A stretch of DNA of 64,000 nucleotides from an uncultured bacterium (GCA_905211505.1 CAJMAX010000001.1:1-64000); one strand, 5' to 3'. Shown: positions 42,127-50,836, numbered from the stretch's first letter. Notes: a model not told the origin generated them from the letters alone. Numbers and translations: made by a program.

Positions 42127-43281
42127 TTATTTAAAATGAAAGTTTATAAGCTCATTCGTTTTTTCTCGAACTTCTTTATCTACTTCAAAAATTTCATCAA
42201 TAGCTGGATTTTTTATAATATTGTGTTTTGACATAATTTTTTCTGTTATTTTGAATATGTCATAGAGGCGAATTTTATCTTGTAAAAATGCGAAAACAGC
42301 TTCTTCATTTGCCGCGTTGAGGCATGCTGTTGCGGAGCCTCCTTGTTTTCCTGCTTGATATGCCAGTTTTACGCTAGGAAATTTTTCAAGGTCAGGTTTT
42401 TCAAAATCAAGCCTTGCAATTTCTGAAAAGCTGAAACTTTTTGATTTTATTCCCTCAAATCTTTGCGGGTATGTTATTGCATATTGAATTGGAATATGCA
42501 TACTTGGTAGACCGATTTGAGCTATTACGCTCCCATCAACATATTCAATTGCAGAGTGAACAATACTTTGTGGATGCACAACAACATCAATTTTGCTATA
42601 AGGCATATTGAATAAGTGATGAGCTTCAATTATTTCTAAACCTTTGTTCATTAGTGTTGCACTATCAACTGTAATTTTTCTTCCCATATTCCATCGAGGG
42701 TGAGCAAGAGCTTGTGCTACTGTTGCTTTTTTCATATCTTCTATTGTTTTATGTAAAAAAGGACCGCCGCTTGCTGTGATAATTAACTTTTCAACCTGTG
42801 AAATGTCTTTTATGCATTGATGAATTGCGCAGTGTTCACTATCAACGGGAATAATTTTTACACCTGCGTTTTTAGCTTTTTGCATTACGATGTCTCCTGC
42901 CATGACAAGAGTTTCTTTATTAGCAAGTGCAATGTCTATACCATGTTCTATAGCTTTTAAGGTTGGTTTTAGCCCTATTTTCCCGGAGACGGCAACAAGA
43001 ATAATGTCATTTTCTGTATTTGAACATATTTCGTCTAGCCCTTCGGAACCGTATAGAATATTTGTATCTTCAATGTTAATTTTTTCTTTTGTATCTTTGC
43101 CTATACAAATATATTTTGGTTTAAATTTTTTAGCTTGTTCTTTTAATAATTCAATATTAGAGCCTCCAGTAATGGCAATAATTTCAAATTTATCTTGAAG
43201 TTTTTCAATTACTTCAAGAGCTTGAGTTCCTATTGAACCTGTAGAACCAAGTATACTTATTTTTCTCTTACGTGTATTCAT
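42127..43281 (-). CDS. dxr: 1-deoxy-D-xylulose 5-phosphate reductoisomerase
   Basis: A 384-residue protein with the NADPH loop ILGSTGSIGTQALEVI, ALANKETLVMAG, IIPVDSEHCAIHQCI (metal ligands), SGGPF, HPRWNMGRKITVDSATLMNK and GLEIIEAHHLFNMPY. It makes methylerythritol 4-phosphate, the committed step to isoprenoids; ispE of this pathway is at 35757. It follows the histidine kinase by 12 bases. TATAAT (43293-43288) six bases before the ATG could start a leaderless transcript, or could be chance in AT-rich DNA. Confidence 0.96.
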   Translation of the reverse strand: MNTRKRKISILGSTGSIGTQALEVIEKLQDKFEIIAITGGSNIELLKEQAKKFKPKYICIGKDTKEKINIEDTNILYGSEGLDEICSNTENDIILVAVSGKIGLKPTLKAIEHGIDIALANKETLVMAGDIVMQKAKNAGVKIIPVDSEHCAIHQCIKDISQVEKLIITASGGPFLHKTIEDMKKATVAQALAHPRWNMGRKITVDSATLMNKGLEIIEAHHLFNMPYSKIDVVVHPQSIVHSAIEYVDGSVIAQIGLPSMHIPIQYAITYPQRFEGIKSKSFSFSEIARLDFEKPDLEKFPSVKLAYQAGKQGGSATACLNAANEEAVFAFLQDKIRLYDIFKITEKIMSKHNIIKNPAIDEIFEVDKEVREKTNELINFHFK

Positions 43282-43293
43282 AAGATAATTATA

Positions 43294-45012
43294 TTACAAA
43301 AGTTCTTTTTGTATTGTTTTTCCTTCGATGTTTTCAATGCTTACCGGAAGTGCAAAATGGAAACTGGATCCTTTATTCTCTTCGCTATCACACCATATTG
43401 TACCTTTATGTGCTTTAATTAGCTGTTTTGCAATAGGTAGGCCAAGCCCTGTGCCTCCAACTTTTCGAGAAAGGCTGTTTTCTATTTGTGTAAATTTATC
43501 GAATGCTTTTAATAAATTTTCTTCTTTTATTCCAATTCCTTCGTCAATTACGCTTACTATTATATAGTTGCCCAGTAAAGATTTTATGTCTTTTTCAAAG
43601 TAGTGATTTGTACGAATATCTTGAGCGTTTTTTAGTTCGGATTTGATTGTGATATTTTTCCCCTTAGGGGTAAATTTTATCGCATTTGAAACGAGATTTG
43701 TTAAAACCTGTCCAAGACGTTGTGAATCCGCATAAATATCCGGCAGTTCACTTTGTTCTTCTGTTGTAAATATGATTTCATGCTCTTTGGCAACACATTC
43801 AAAGTTTGTTTTAACATTTTCAATAACGGAATGAATATTCATGATTTTGTAGTTGAAGTCCATTTTCCCAGCTTCAATTTTATTAATGTCAAGAATATCA
43901 TTGATTATACTTGTTAAGTTTTCTACGTTTCTTTTCGCCATATCTACAAATTTTACAGCATTTTCTCCAAGAGTACCGCATCTTCCGCTTGCTAAAATTG
44001 TAAGTGCATTTTTTATCGGAGTTAATGGTGTTCTTAATTCGTGAGAAACAATTGAAATAAATTCAGATTTAACGCGTTCTAACTTTTCTAACTCTTCATT
44101 TTTTTCAATAATTTCTCTATACAGTCCGGCACTTTTTAGCGGCAAAGAGACCTGTTGAACAATTGTTTGGAAATATGTAGCATCATCTGTTGTAAATGGT
44201 TTTTCTTTGAATATTTCTATGCAGCCAAAAAAATTATCGCCTAAATCTATTGGTGCAAACATATTATCATATTGAAAAATTGTGAATGTGAATTTGTTAT
44301 TTGGATTTTTTATATTTTTAATTATTTTTAAATTTTTGTCGTCAATTTCAAACGGAACATCATTTTGTTTGAAAAGTGATTTATAATTTAGAATAGCTCG
44401 CAGTTTTAATGCACTCATGAGTTCTTCCGAGATATCATATAGTGAATTTATTATGAGTACCGGTTCCTGTTCAAATCCAAATGATATTGTGCAGGTCAAA
44501 TCAAAGCTCAATGATTTATCAAGTCCTTCTATCATATATTGTAAAAGCTTTTTAGTATCGAGAGTTCCTGCAAATTGAGAACTTGTGTTGTATAAAACAT
44601 TTAATCGGTATAAGCTATCTGCTAAGTCTTTGTTTTTTCCGGATAAAAAGTCCAGATTTTCTTTTGTTTTTAGATGTGTGTCTACTGTAGAAGTTATAAG
44701 ATTATCCGGAGTATTTTCCAGTATGAAACCACTGATAAATTTGGTAGAATCTTCATTCGAGTTATTCCCATCAGTAATTAATAGAATTTGAGTGTTTTCT
44801 AGTTTTGATTTAAATTTTTTTATCGCAAGTTGTAAATTGAGAATTTTGATATTCTCGTCAATAATAATAATGTCAGGGGGCTCGATTTCAAGTAAATCGA
44901 ATACTGATGTAGGAGTACAACAAGCATTAAATTTATAGAACTTGTTGTCAAATAATGATTTATATTTTGTGAAAACAGAATTGTTTTCGGTTATCAATAA
45001 TATATTCCCCAT
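43294..45012 (-). CDS. Sensor histidine kinase with degenerate N-terminal receiver and GAF domain
   Basis: A 572-residue cytoplasmic kinase. Residues 1-115 have a receiver-like fold (NILLITENN, PDIIIIDENI with Asp52). The acidic pair after strand 1 is TEN, and the usual lysine of strand 5 is replaced in ILENTPDNL, so phosphorylation there is doubtful. A GAF-like domain (about 140-300), a short coil and HisKA (SHELRTPLTPIKNAL, phospho-His) follow, then HATPase_c with NLVSNAIKFTPKG, DEGIGI and GGTGLGLPIAKQ. No partner response regulator is adjacent. It has a leaderless-type promoter and lies divergent from the phage head block. Confidence 0.9.
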   Translation of the reverse strand: MGNILLITENNSVFTKYKSLFDNKFYKFNACCTPTSVFDLLEIEPPDIIIIDENIKILNLQLAIKKFKSKLENTQILLITDGNNSNEDSTKFISGFILENTPDNLITSTVDTHLKTKENLDFLSGKNKDLADSLYRLNVLYNTSSQFAGTLDTKKLLQYMIEGLDKSLSFDLTCTISFGFEQEPVLIINSLYDISEELMSALKLRAILNYKSLFKQNDVPFEIDDKNLKIIKNIKNPNNKFTFTIFQYDNMFAPIDLGDNFFGCIEIFKEKPFTTDDATYFQTIVQQVSLPLKSAGLYREIIEKNEELEKLERVKSEFISIVSHELRTPLTPIKNALTILASGRCGTLGENAVKFVDMAKRNVENLTSIINDILDINKIEAGKMDFNYKIMNIHSVIENVKTNFECVAKEHEIIFTTEEQSELPDIYADSQRLGQVLTNLVSNAIKFTPKGKNITIKSELKNAQDIRTNHYFEKDIKSLLGNYIIVSVIDEGIGIKEENLLKAFDKFTQIENSLSRKVGGTGLGLPIAKQLIKAHKGTIWCDSEENKGSSFHFALPVSIENIEGKTIQKELL

Positions 45013-45018
45013 ATTTAT

Positions 45019-45046
45019 ATTTTAATTTGAGGATTTTATTTGGCAA
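45019..45046 (-). promoter_or_regulatory. Leaderless-type promoter of the histidine kinase gene
   Basis: Read leftward: TTGCCA (45046-45041), a 16-base spacer, TAAAAT (45024-45019), then six bases to the ATG at 45012. Confidence 0.6.
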
Positions 45047-45082
45047 ATTAGTAAAATATTTTAAACAAAAATCGGCGTTTAC

Positions 45083-45667
45083 TTGTTTTTATTAACTAAA
45101 ACTATTTATAAATGGCGATTTTGCCACTTGTCTATCCGTATTTTTACTTACGTAAAACTGCGGACTTTATTTTTTTATAAAAATCGCTATACTAAGAAAT
45201 GTAATCGGTTAAGGTTCAAGCCCGGGAACATAAAAGTTCCTAAAGAATTTCCTTTTGATGGTAAAACTGTTTGCCGACATTCACGGTATAGGAAGAGTGT
45301 ATTTATGGGATATATTCATTGCTGTGGGGGGCTGCGTAAAACCAGAAGTTTTGTGCTGGCGCCGACAGATAAGTTTGTTGTGTGTGAATTAGATTACTTA
45401 GCTAAATGTCCGGTTTGCGGTCATTTAGTTATACAGTTAACAAGAGTTGATAAATTAGATGCAATATCAACTATTAGATATGTTAATAAAAAAGCTTTAA
45501 ATTTTTGGAAAAAATTTAAACCTAAAATTATCTATGAACGCAGAATTTTTGATTATTCAAAACGACATGGAGGTACTTTTTATTTAAATTATAACGAATA
45601 CGGTGTTAAAAAGAGGTGTTATTCAAATTTTTCAAATTTGAAAATAGGTTTAAATTCTATTTTATAA
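45083..45667 (+). CDS. Cysteine-rich protein of unknown family at the left edge of the phage block
   Basis: Not recognised. The convincing part starts near residue 58: FPFDGKTVCRHSRYRKS, GYIHCCGGLRKTRSF and FVVCELDYLAKCPVCGHLVI, which reads like a zinc-ribbon or zinc-knuckle core, then a basic C-terminal half. The first 55 or so residues, from a TTG at 45083, are very basic and may not be translated; the only in-frame ATG is at 45305 with AGGAAG upstream. It is followed by a terminator, so it is transcriptionally separate from the head genes. Whether it belongs to the phage block is uncertain. Confidence 0.5.
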   Translation: MFLLTKTIYKWRFCHLSIRIFTYVKLRTLFFYKNRYTKKCNRLRFKPGNIKVPKEFPFDGKTVCRHSRYRKSVFMGYIHCCGGLRKTRSFVLAPTDKFVVCELDYLAKCPVCGHLVIQLTRVDKLDAISTIRYVNKKALNFWKKFKPKIIYERRIFDYSKRHGGTFYLNYNEYGVKKRCYSNFSNLKIGLNSIL

Positions 45668-45700
45668 ATCCAATCCTTCAATCATTTACTCTAATTGTTA

Positions 45701-45750
45701 AAGAGGGGATTTTCACTTATCTATCTACCCTGTATCCCCTCTTATTTTAT
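45701..45750 (+). terminator. Terminator before the LuxR-type gene
   Basis: AAGAGGGGAT (45701-45710) pairs with ATCCCCTCTT (45734-45743), followed by ATTTTATT. It separates the gene at 45083 from the head block. Confidence 0.8.
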
Positions 45751-45796
45751 TAAAGCGGAAATATTATTAAACAATGAAAAGAGGGGTTAATGTAAT

Positions 45797-46051
45797 ATGA
45801 GGTTAATTAAATCGGAGACAGAAGGAAGTTTGATGAAGTTATCGCCAAAGGAACATGACGTGTTAACTCTAATAGCTTGCGGTTTTACAGATAAGGAAGT
45901 TGCTTTAAAGTTAAAGATTTCGATTCGAACTGTCCAATCACATATATCATCAATCCTATTAAAACTTAATGCAAGAAATAGAGTGAATGCTGTTGTTGTT
46001 TATATGCACCTCAATCCAAAGTGGAAGATAGAAGAGAGGTTTGTATTATGA
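45797..46051 (+). CDS. LuxR/GerE-type HTH regulator, DNA-binding domain only (84 aa)
   Basis: Residues about 14-72 are a GerE-type HTH: LSPKEHDVLTLIACGFTDKE, VALKLKISIRTVQSHISSIL, LKLNARNRVNAVVVY. No receiver, PAS or autoinducer domain is present. Such stand-alone domains can act as constitutive or partner-dependent activators. Its TGA stop overlaps the amidase ATG (ATGA), so the two are translationally coupled, which makes it the likely regulator of the downstream phage genes. AGAGGGG lies upstream of the ATG. A LuxR-type controller is unusual for a phage lysis-head operon. Confidence 0.88.
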   Translation: MRLIKSETEGSLMKLSPKEHDVLTLIACGFTDKEVALKLKISIRTVQSHISSILLKLNARNRVNAVVVYMHLNPKWKIEERFVL

Positions 46052-46539
46052 TTAAACGAATTATTTTACACTGGACTGCCGGAAGATATTATCCGACTCA
46101 GTTTGAAAAACAGTATTATCATTATTTAATAGATAAAGATGGGCGTATATATAACGGAATTCATCAACCGGAGGATAATTTTAACTGTAAAGATGGAAAT
46201 TATGCTGCCCATACAGGAGGTGGAAATACCGGTTCTATTGGTGTTGCAATGTGTTCAATGTACGGATTTAAATCAGCAGAAAATCCGGGAAATTTTCCAA
46301 TTACTCCAATTCAATTTGAATCTTGTATGAAATTTTGTTCAGATTTATGTGAACAGTATTCTTTAGATATAAATCCCAATACTGTAATGACGCATTATGA
46401 ATTTGGTCAAAATAATCCAAAGACAAGCAGCTATGGAAAGATAGATATCATTTATCTTCCGCCATATCCATGGGTTGCTAAAAAAGATGTAGCAAGTTTT
46501 ATTCGCTCAAAAGTCAGATGGTACAAAGAAAAAATTTAA
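46048..46539 (+). CDS. N-acetylmuramoyl-L-alanine amidase (Amidase_2), endolysin-like
   Basis: A 163-residue single-domain amidase from ATG 46048. IILHWTAG holds the first zinc His, NYAAHTGGGN the usual active-site region, and MTHYEFG the second zinc His. A KIDI segment and PYPWVAKKDV follow. It lacks a signal peptide and a cell-wall-binding domain, as expected for a phage endolysin that needs a holin. A holin-like gene lies at 49078. It cleaves the bond between muramic acid and L-Ala in peptidoglycan. It follows the LuxR-type gene with a 4-base overlap and precedes the hub gene by 11 bases. Confidence 0.9.
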   Translation: MIKRIILHWTAGRYYPTQFEKQYYHYLIDKDGRIYNGIHQPEDNFNCKDGNYAAHTGGGNTGSIGVAMCSMYGFKSAENPGNFPITPIQFESCMKFCSDLCEQYSLDINPNTVMTHYEFGQNNPKTSSYGKIDIIYLPPYPWVAKKDVASFIRSKVRWYKEKI

Positions 46540-46550
46540 GAGGGTAATTT

Positions 46551-48074
46551 ATGGATATAAATTATTTTGATTTAGCTGGTGGTATAAATCAGGCAACAAC
46601 AAAGACTGAATTAGGTGCAGATACAAAAGTTGTTTACTGGGCAGAATCTGAGAATGTTGAAATCTATAATAACAAAGGAATCATTAAACAAAAAGGCAAT
46701 ACTCTGTTAACATCTCTTCCTCAGGAAGAACAAATAACAGGCATGTGCGAAATGGAATCAGATGGTTTGTACAAGCTTGTTATAACAACAGAATCAGGTA
46801 AACTATATATTTATAATAATGCTTCTGCAACATTAAAGCAACTGGATAAAACGCTTAACGGTCAAAAAGTCCTATTTGCAAATTTCTTGCGTGGTATGCT
46901 GGTCGCAACAGAGTCTGATGAAATGTTTTATATCAAAGATAATGAAACATTTGAAATTGTAGATTGTAATTTGAAAGATGTTGCCGGAAATCCTTTGTAT
47001 CCTGAAACTATAGCTGTTTATAAAGGACGGGTCTGGTGTGCTAAAGATTCAACTATTTATTATTCGGCTCTAGGAACTTATAATGATTTTAAAACGGACA
47101 ATGATGCAGGTTATATTAATGATTTTCATACAGATACTGCAGATATTATAGCCATGCACGCTTATAAGGATTATCTTGCTGTATATAAACGAGAACGGGT
47201 ATATCTGTTATCTGGGTCAAATCCTGAAACGTTTGCTATTACGTTGTTTGCTGATAAAGGTTCTATTGCAAGAAAATCTGTTGTTAATGTTGATAATAAA
47301 CAATATTTTTTAAGTAACGGTATCTTTGCTCTTGAACAGGTAGGGGAATTAAATCAAATTCGACTTGGTTCAGAGATTTCTTTAAAAATTAAAGATGAGT
47401 TTAACAATAATTTTGATACTGCCAGAATGAAAAATTCTATAGCTCTCCACTATCAGAATAAAAATCAAACGTGGTTTTTATTTCCGTATCTGGGAGATAA
47501 ATTTTATCATACTATATGGATTAATGATTATGTTAATAAGGCTTGGTATAAAAGAGTTCTTCCGCAAAATATCACTACTGCCTGTAATTTTAATTCCTAT
47601 ATCATTACTGCGGATGATAAAGGCAGAATTTATTATGAAGATTATGGAACTACATTTGACGGACAAAGCATTAAGTTTTTATGGAAATCCCCGTTTCTAT
47701 CTTTGGGAAATGTCCATCATAGGAAATTAATTGATGAATTTTATTTTTTATTAGATGATTTGCATGATAACAATTTTAAATTTTCTGTATTTAAAGATTA
47801 TGACAGTGGATATTCAGAAGATAAAGAATGTATAAGTTTGCGTTACCATAATAAATTAATCTGGGCTGATGATTCTTTTCCAACAGAAACTTCTTACTGT
47901 TGGGCAAAAGAAGATTCGGATGGCCCAATTTGGTCTATAAATACAGATGTACTGGAAAAGGCTGAAATTTTTGGCAGCTGTTATTCTGTACAATTATGCG
48001 TGGAAGGTTTTGATAAAGATGATAATTGTGCAATTATCGGTCTGCAATTTAGAGAAATTTATAACGATGAATAA
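46551..48074 (+). CDS. Podovirus tail-hub / DNA-stabilisation protein, P22 gp10-like
   Basis: A 507-residue beta-rich protein with repeated blade-like strands: KLVITTESGKLYIYNN, GMLVATESDEMFYI, YPETIAVYKGRVWCA, YKDYLAVYKRERVYLLSG and NKQYFLSNGIFAL. This repeat style matches the propeller-type hub proteins of P22-like podoviruses that close the portal after packaging. The assignment rests on fold pattern and head-gene context, not on a diagnostic motif. It begins 11 bases after the amidase gene and is followed by the coat gene. Confidence 0.65.
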   Translation: MDINYFDLAGGINQATTKTELGADTKVVYWAESENVEIYNNKGIIKQKGNTLLTSLPQEEQITGMCEMESDGLYKLVITTESGKLYIYNNASATLKQLDKTLNGQKVLFANFLRGMLVATESDEMFYIKDNETFEIVDCNLKDVAGNPLYPETIAVYKGRVWCAKDSTIYYSALGTYNDFKTDNDAGYINDFHTDTADIIAMHAYKDYLAVYKRERVYLLSGSNPETFAITLFADKGSIARKSVVNVDNKQYFLSNGIFALEQVGELNQIRLGSEISLKIKDEFNNNFDTARMKNSIALHYQNKNQTWFLFPYLGDKFYHTIWINDYVNKAWYKRVLPQNITTACNFNSYIITADDKGRIYYEDYGTTFDGQSIKFLWKSPFLSLGNVHHRKLIDEFYFLLDDLHDNNFKFSVFKDYDSGYSEDKECISLRYHNKLIWADDSFPTETSYCWAKEDSDGPIWSINTDVLEKAEIFGSCYSVQLCVEGFDKDDNCAIIGLQFREIYNDE

Positions 48075-48136
48075 TTAGTTTAAAAATCACCACTCTTATT
48101 TGTTTAGCACTATTTGTAAAATGAAAGGAAAAGAAA

Positions 48137-49000
48137 ATGTCAGATTTTACAACCTCTTATTCTGCTTTTATTCCTCAGTTATGGAGTAAAAAGTTAAATC
48201 AAATGTTAGAAAAAAACTGTGTTATGATGCAGTGTGTTAACAGGAATTGGGAAGGAGAAATTAAGCAGCAGGGAGATACTGTTAAAATTATTACTCCAGC
48301 ACCTGTTACGGTTTCTACTTTAACATCAGATAATATAGAATATACATCTTTAGCTCCGGTATCACAAGATTTACAAATTAATCAAAAGAAATTTTTTGCA
48401 TTTAAAATTGATGATGTTGCCAAAGTTCAATCAAATACAGATATTATGGAGGCACATTTAACAAATGCAAAAATGGCAATTGAGGAAGTTCAGGATGCTT
48501 ACCTTTTAGCGATGCATACAGATGTAACCAAAGATAATACTGTTGGTTCTGAAGAAGCTCCTGTTACACTTGATAAATCCACAATTTATGAAAATTTTGT
48601 ACAATTATCTTTAGCTCTTAAAAACTCTGATGCTGTGCACACTGGAGTTCGTCCTTGGGTTGTAATAAATCCAAATATTGAAGCTTATTTGTTACAAAGT
48701 CCGGAATTTATTAATGCATATAAAGTTGCTGATGAGACCTTGAGAGAAGGTGCAATTGGCAGAATTGCAGGGATGGATGTTCTTGTAAGTACAAATTTAG
48801 CAGATGTTGATAGTAAGTATTATGTTTTAGCCGGTACAAATGATGCTATTACTTTTGCCTCTCAACTTGCGAAAATTGAAAGCCTTAGAGATAAAGATAG
48901 TTTTTCAGATTTAGTTAGAGGGTTATACTTGTACGGAGCTAAAACTGTTCAACCTAAAGCTTTAGCTAAAATGATTGTTAGTGTTCCTGCAGCAGCTTAG
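48137..49000 (+). CDS. Major capsid protein, P22-coat-like
   Basis: A 287-residue protein. An N-terminal arm (TTSYSAFIPQLWSKKLNQML), a spine-helix section with EEVQDAYLLAMHTDV, PWVVINPNIEAYLL, and the typical coat ending IGRIAGMDVLVSTNL, FASQLAKIESLRD, GLYLYGAKTVQPKALA fit HK97-fold coat proteins of the P22 gp5 group, which use a separate scaffold and no protease. A candidate scaffold lies two genes on. AAAGGAAAAG gives a good ribosome binding site, and a hairpin right after the stop may raise coat mRNA over downstream genes. Confidence 0.88.
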   Translation: MSDFTTSYSAFIPQLWSKKLNQMLEKNCVMMQCVNRNWEGEIKQQGDTVKIITPAPVTVSTLTSDNIEYTSLAPVSQDLQINQKKFFAFKIDDVAKVQSNTDIMEAHLTNAKMAIEEVQDAYLLAMHTDVTKDNTVGSEEAPVTLDKSTIYENFVQLSLALKNSDAVHTGVRPWVVINPNIEAYLLQSPEFINAYKVADETLREGAIGRIAGMDVLVSTNLADVDSKYYVLAGTNDAITFASQLAKIESLRDKDSFSDLVRGLYLYGAKTVQPKALAKMIVSVPAAA

Positions 49001-49020
49001 TTTGTCGGGTTGAATCTGAA

Positions 49021-49058
49021 TGTACTCTCTTTTGTATTTTGGAAAGAGAGTACATTTT
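49021..49058 (+). terminator. Hairpin after the capsid gene
   Basis: TGTACTCTCT (49021-49030) and AGAGAGTACA (49045-49054), a perfect ten-pair stem, followed by TTTTA. A partial terminator or 3' stabiliser of capsid mRNA. Confidence 0.7.
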
Positions 49059-49077
49059 AAAAAATAAGGAGACAGGA

Positions 49078-49326
49078 ATGTTTGTAAAAATTAAAAATAA
49101 AATTATAGAGCTTGCAAAAAATGCTGTTTTAGTTGCTGAAGAAGAGCTGGGAACAGGAAAAGGACAAGAGAAGAAAACTCTTGCGATAAAATATATAGTT
49201 GAAAATTTACCCTTTTCAGATTTTATAAAAACAGTTATCTCGTTATTTCTTTCAAGTTTTATTGATGATGCGATAGAAATTGCAGTTCTATATATGAAGT
49301 CTTTACCAAAACAAGAAGGAGAGTAA
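49078..49326 (+). CDS. Holin-like small membrane protein (82 aa)
   Basis: The start is placed at ATG 49078, with AAGGAGACAG just upstream; the longer in-frame start at 49039 lies inside the preceding hairpin. The N-terminal amphipathic part with AVLVAEEELGTGKGQEKKTL resembles the C-terminal signature of LLH-type phage holins (AEQ..G.GK.KK..A). A hydrophobic stretch, FIKTVISLFLSSFI, may insert in the membrane. If it is a holin, it would release the amidase. The usual N-terminal holin helix is missing, so the call is tentative. Confidence 0.5.
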   Translation: MFVKIKNKIIELAKNAVLVAEEELGTGKGQEKKTLAIKYIVENLPFSDFIKTVISLFLSSFIDDAIEIAVLYMKSLPKQEGE

Positions 49327-49327
49327 C

Positions 49328-49999
49328 ATGCAAAATCAATCAGATGAACAATTTTTGCTTAATAAAAAAAGTATTTCATCGCCTGCCGTGAGTCCACAGG
49401 CAAATTCAATGACAGATTATGTCGATATAATTCAACAACTGGAACAGGCAATTAGAATGGATGTTCAAAGAGTACAGCTACTTTTGCAACAAGGTGTAAT
49501 ATCACAATCACAAGGACAGTATTTAATAACGCAATTGGCTAAAAAAGCGGATGAAATTAACAAATGCAAAGATGCTGTATCTCCGTTGAATGCTCAAGAT
49601 CGAATGCCAGATTCGGAAGTTCAGGCTCAAAATCCTTTTGATGTATTTAATCAAGAAAATCCCGATTTTTTCAATTGCGCCGGAAGAGCTGATGTGTTGA
49701 ATTATATAAAGAATTACGGACTGGACAAAGATGAGATATATCAGATAGCTCAGCTTATTGAAAATTTAGAAAATTCTGCAATAGATGGCTATGTGAAAAA
49801 GTCTGCTCACGAAAAATCATTGAATGACGAGAACCTCGCTGCTAAAAGCAAATTAACGGCATATGCTCAAAAAGCTCAAAATGGCAGTAATTATGGTCGG
49901 ATTTTTACTCGTGAAGACATCGGCAATATGAGTGGTGAAGAGTTTACCAAAAATGAAAAATTAATTATGGATCAGGTTAAGCAGGGTCTAATTAAATAA
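49328..49999 (+). CDS. Scaffold-like phage head protein (223 aa)
   Basis: A hydrophilic helical protein. The first 30 residues are polar and probably disordered, a Gln-rich coiled-coil section spans about 30-75 (DIIQQLEQAIRMDVQRVQLL), and the basic-tipped end has GRIFTREDIGNMSGEEFTKN then MDQVKQGLIK. A disordered acidic start, a central coil and a positively charged helix-loop-helix end are typical of scaffolding proteins of P22-like phages, which bind coat protein through the C-terminus. It starts one base after the holin-like gene and two genes from the coat gene. Confirmation needs a profile search. Confidence 0.6.
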   Translation: MQNQSDEQFLLNKKSISSPAVSPQANSMTDYVDIIQQLEQAIRMDVQRVQLLLQQGVISQSQGQYLITQLAKKADEINKCKDAVSPLNAQDRMPDSEVQAQNPFDVFNQENPDFFNCAGRADVLNYIKNYGLDKDEIYQIAQLIENLENSAIDGYVKKSAHEKSLNDENLAAKSKLTAYAQKAQNGSNYGRIFTREDIGNMSGEEFTKNEKLIMDQVKQGLIK

Positions 50000-50011
50000 T
50001 TTTGGTAAATA

Positions 50012-50056
50012 AAATATCCGAACAAGGATTTAATAAAAATCCTTGTTTGGATATTT
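50012..50056 (+). promoter_or_regulatory. Long hairpin between scaffold-like and adaptor genes
   Basis: AAATATCCGAACAAGGATTT pairs with AAATCCTTGTTTGGATATTT around an AATAA loop, a 20-pair stem with one G-T mismatch. No T-run follows, so it may be an RNA processing site or attenuator. Confidence 0.65.
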
Positions 50057-50071
50057 CGAAAAGGAGAATAA

Positions 50072-50710
50072 ATGAAATTTTTAGAACTGATTAATAAATG
50101 TTTGCTTGAATTAAATTACCGTCAAATAAGTTCTTTTTCAGAACTAATAAAAAATGATCATAAAAGAATTGTAAGTATTTTAAATGTTATTAACAAAGAA
50201 GTTTGTCATTCTGAAAACTGGAGATTTTTAGTTAGAAGAATGTCTATAACAGTTCCTGCAAAAACAACATCCGTAAAAAATACTGTTCCGGGAAGAATCT
50301 GGTATTTAATTGTTGACGGTCAAAGATATAAATATACCGAGGATGTAGAACCTTTTTTAATATCAAAAGGATTGTCAAATACATATTGTGTATGTGGTGA
50401 CAAAATTTTTGTGCCTGAATTTCCTCACGATAAGAATGTTGAAATTGTCTATTATTCCCAAAATTGCGCAGTAGATGAAAATGATAATGAAAAAGAAGAT
50501 TTGACGAATCCGTCTGATTCTTCATTAATTCCAATGCCGTTTGCTGAGCAAATTTTGGTATTTGGTACCTGTATGAGGATAAAAGCAAATCCACAGCATC
50601 CGAAATTCCCATATTGGATGAGCATGTATAAAGAAGCTCTTTTGAACTTCAAATCAAAAAGTTCAACCAGTGTGGAGGCTGTTCCAAGTGTGAAAATGCA
50701 TAGATACTAA
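50072..50710 (+). CDS. Head-tail adaptor, P22 gp4 / T7 gp11-like (212 aa)
   Basis: Begins FLELINKCLLELNYRQI, a helical start seen in gp4/gp11-type connector adaptors, followed by INKEVCHSENWRFLVRR (the W-x-F pattern of these proteins), a small beta domain (GRIWYLIVDGQRYKY, NVEIVYYSQNCAV) and a helical end with KFPYWMSMYKEALLNF. Such proteins form the ring below the portal. The assignment is by pattern plus context. AAAGGAG precedes the ATG. The gene is set apart by hairpins on both sides. Confidence 0.62.
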   Translation: MKFLELINKCLLELNYRQISSFSELIKNDHKRIVSILNVINKEVCHSENWRFLVRRMSITVPAKTTSVKNTVPGRIWYLIVDGQRYKYTEDVEPFLISKGLSNTYCVCGDKIFVPEFPHDKNVEIVYYSQNCAVDENDNEKEDLTNPSDSSLIPMPFAEQILVFGTCMRIKANPQHPKFPYWMSMYKEALLNFKSKSSTSVEAVPSVKMHRY

Positions 50711-50718
50711 GCAAAAAA

Positions 50719-50750
50719 AACAGGAAGTCGTTTTCATTCCCCCCTGTTAA
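50719..50750 (+). promoter_or_regulatory. Hairpin after the adaptor gene
   Basis: AACAGG...CCTGTT stem with additional C-rich pairing; it is followed by AAG rather than T. It precedes a gene-free 86 bases before TerS that could hold a promoter (TATTATACA at about 50782). Confidence 0.4.
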
Positions 50751-50836
50751 GATTTACACTAGCCGAAATATAAATAGCATGTCTATTATACAAATTATTT
50801 AGTAAAAATACAAACTATGATAAGAAATGTAAAGAA

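Noticed and set aside
45195-45235. GGTTCAAGCCCGGG, resembling a tRNA T-arm
   Set aside because: No acceptor or anticodon arm can be paired around it, and the stem next to TTCAAGC does not match.
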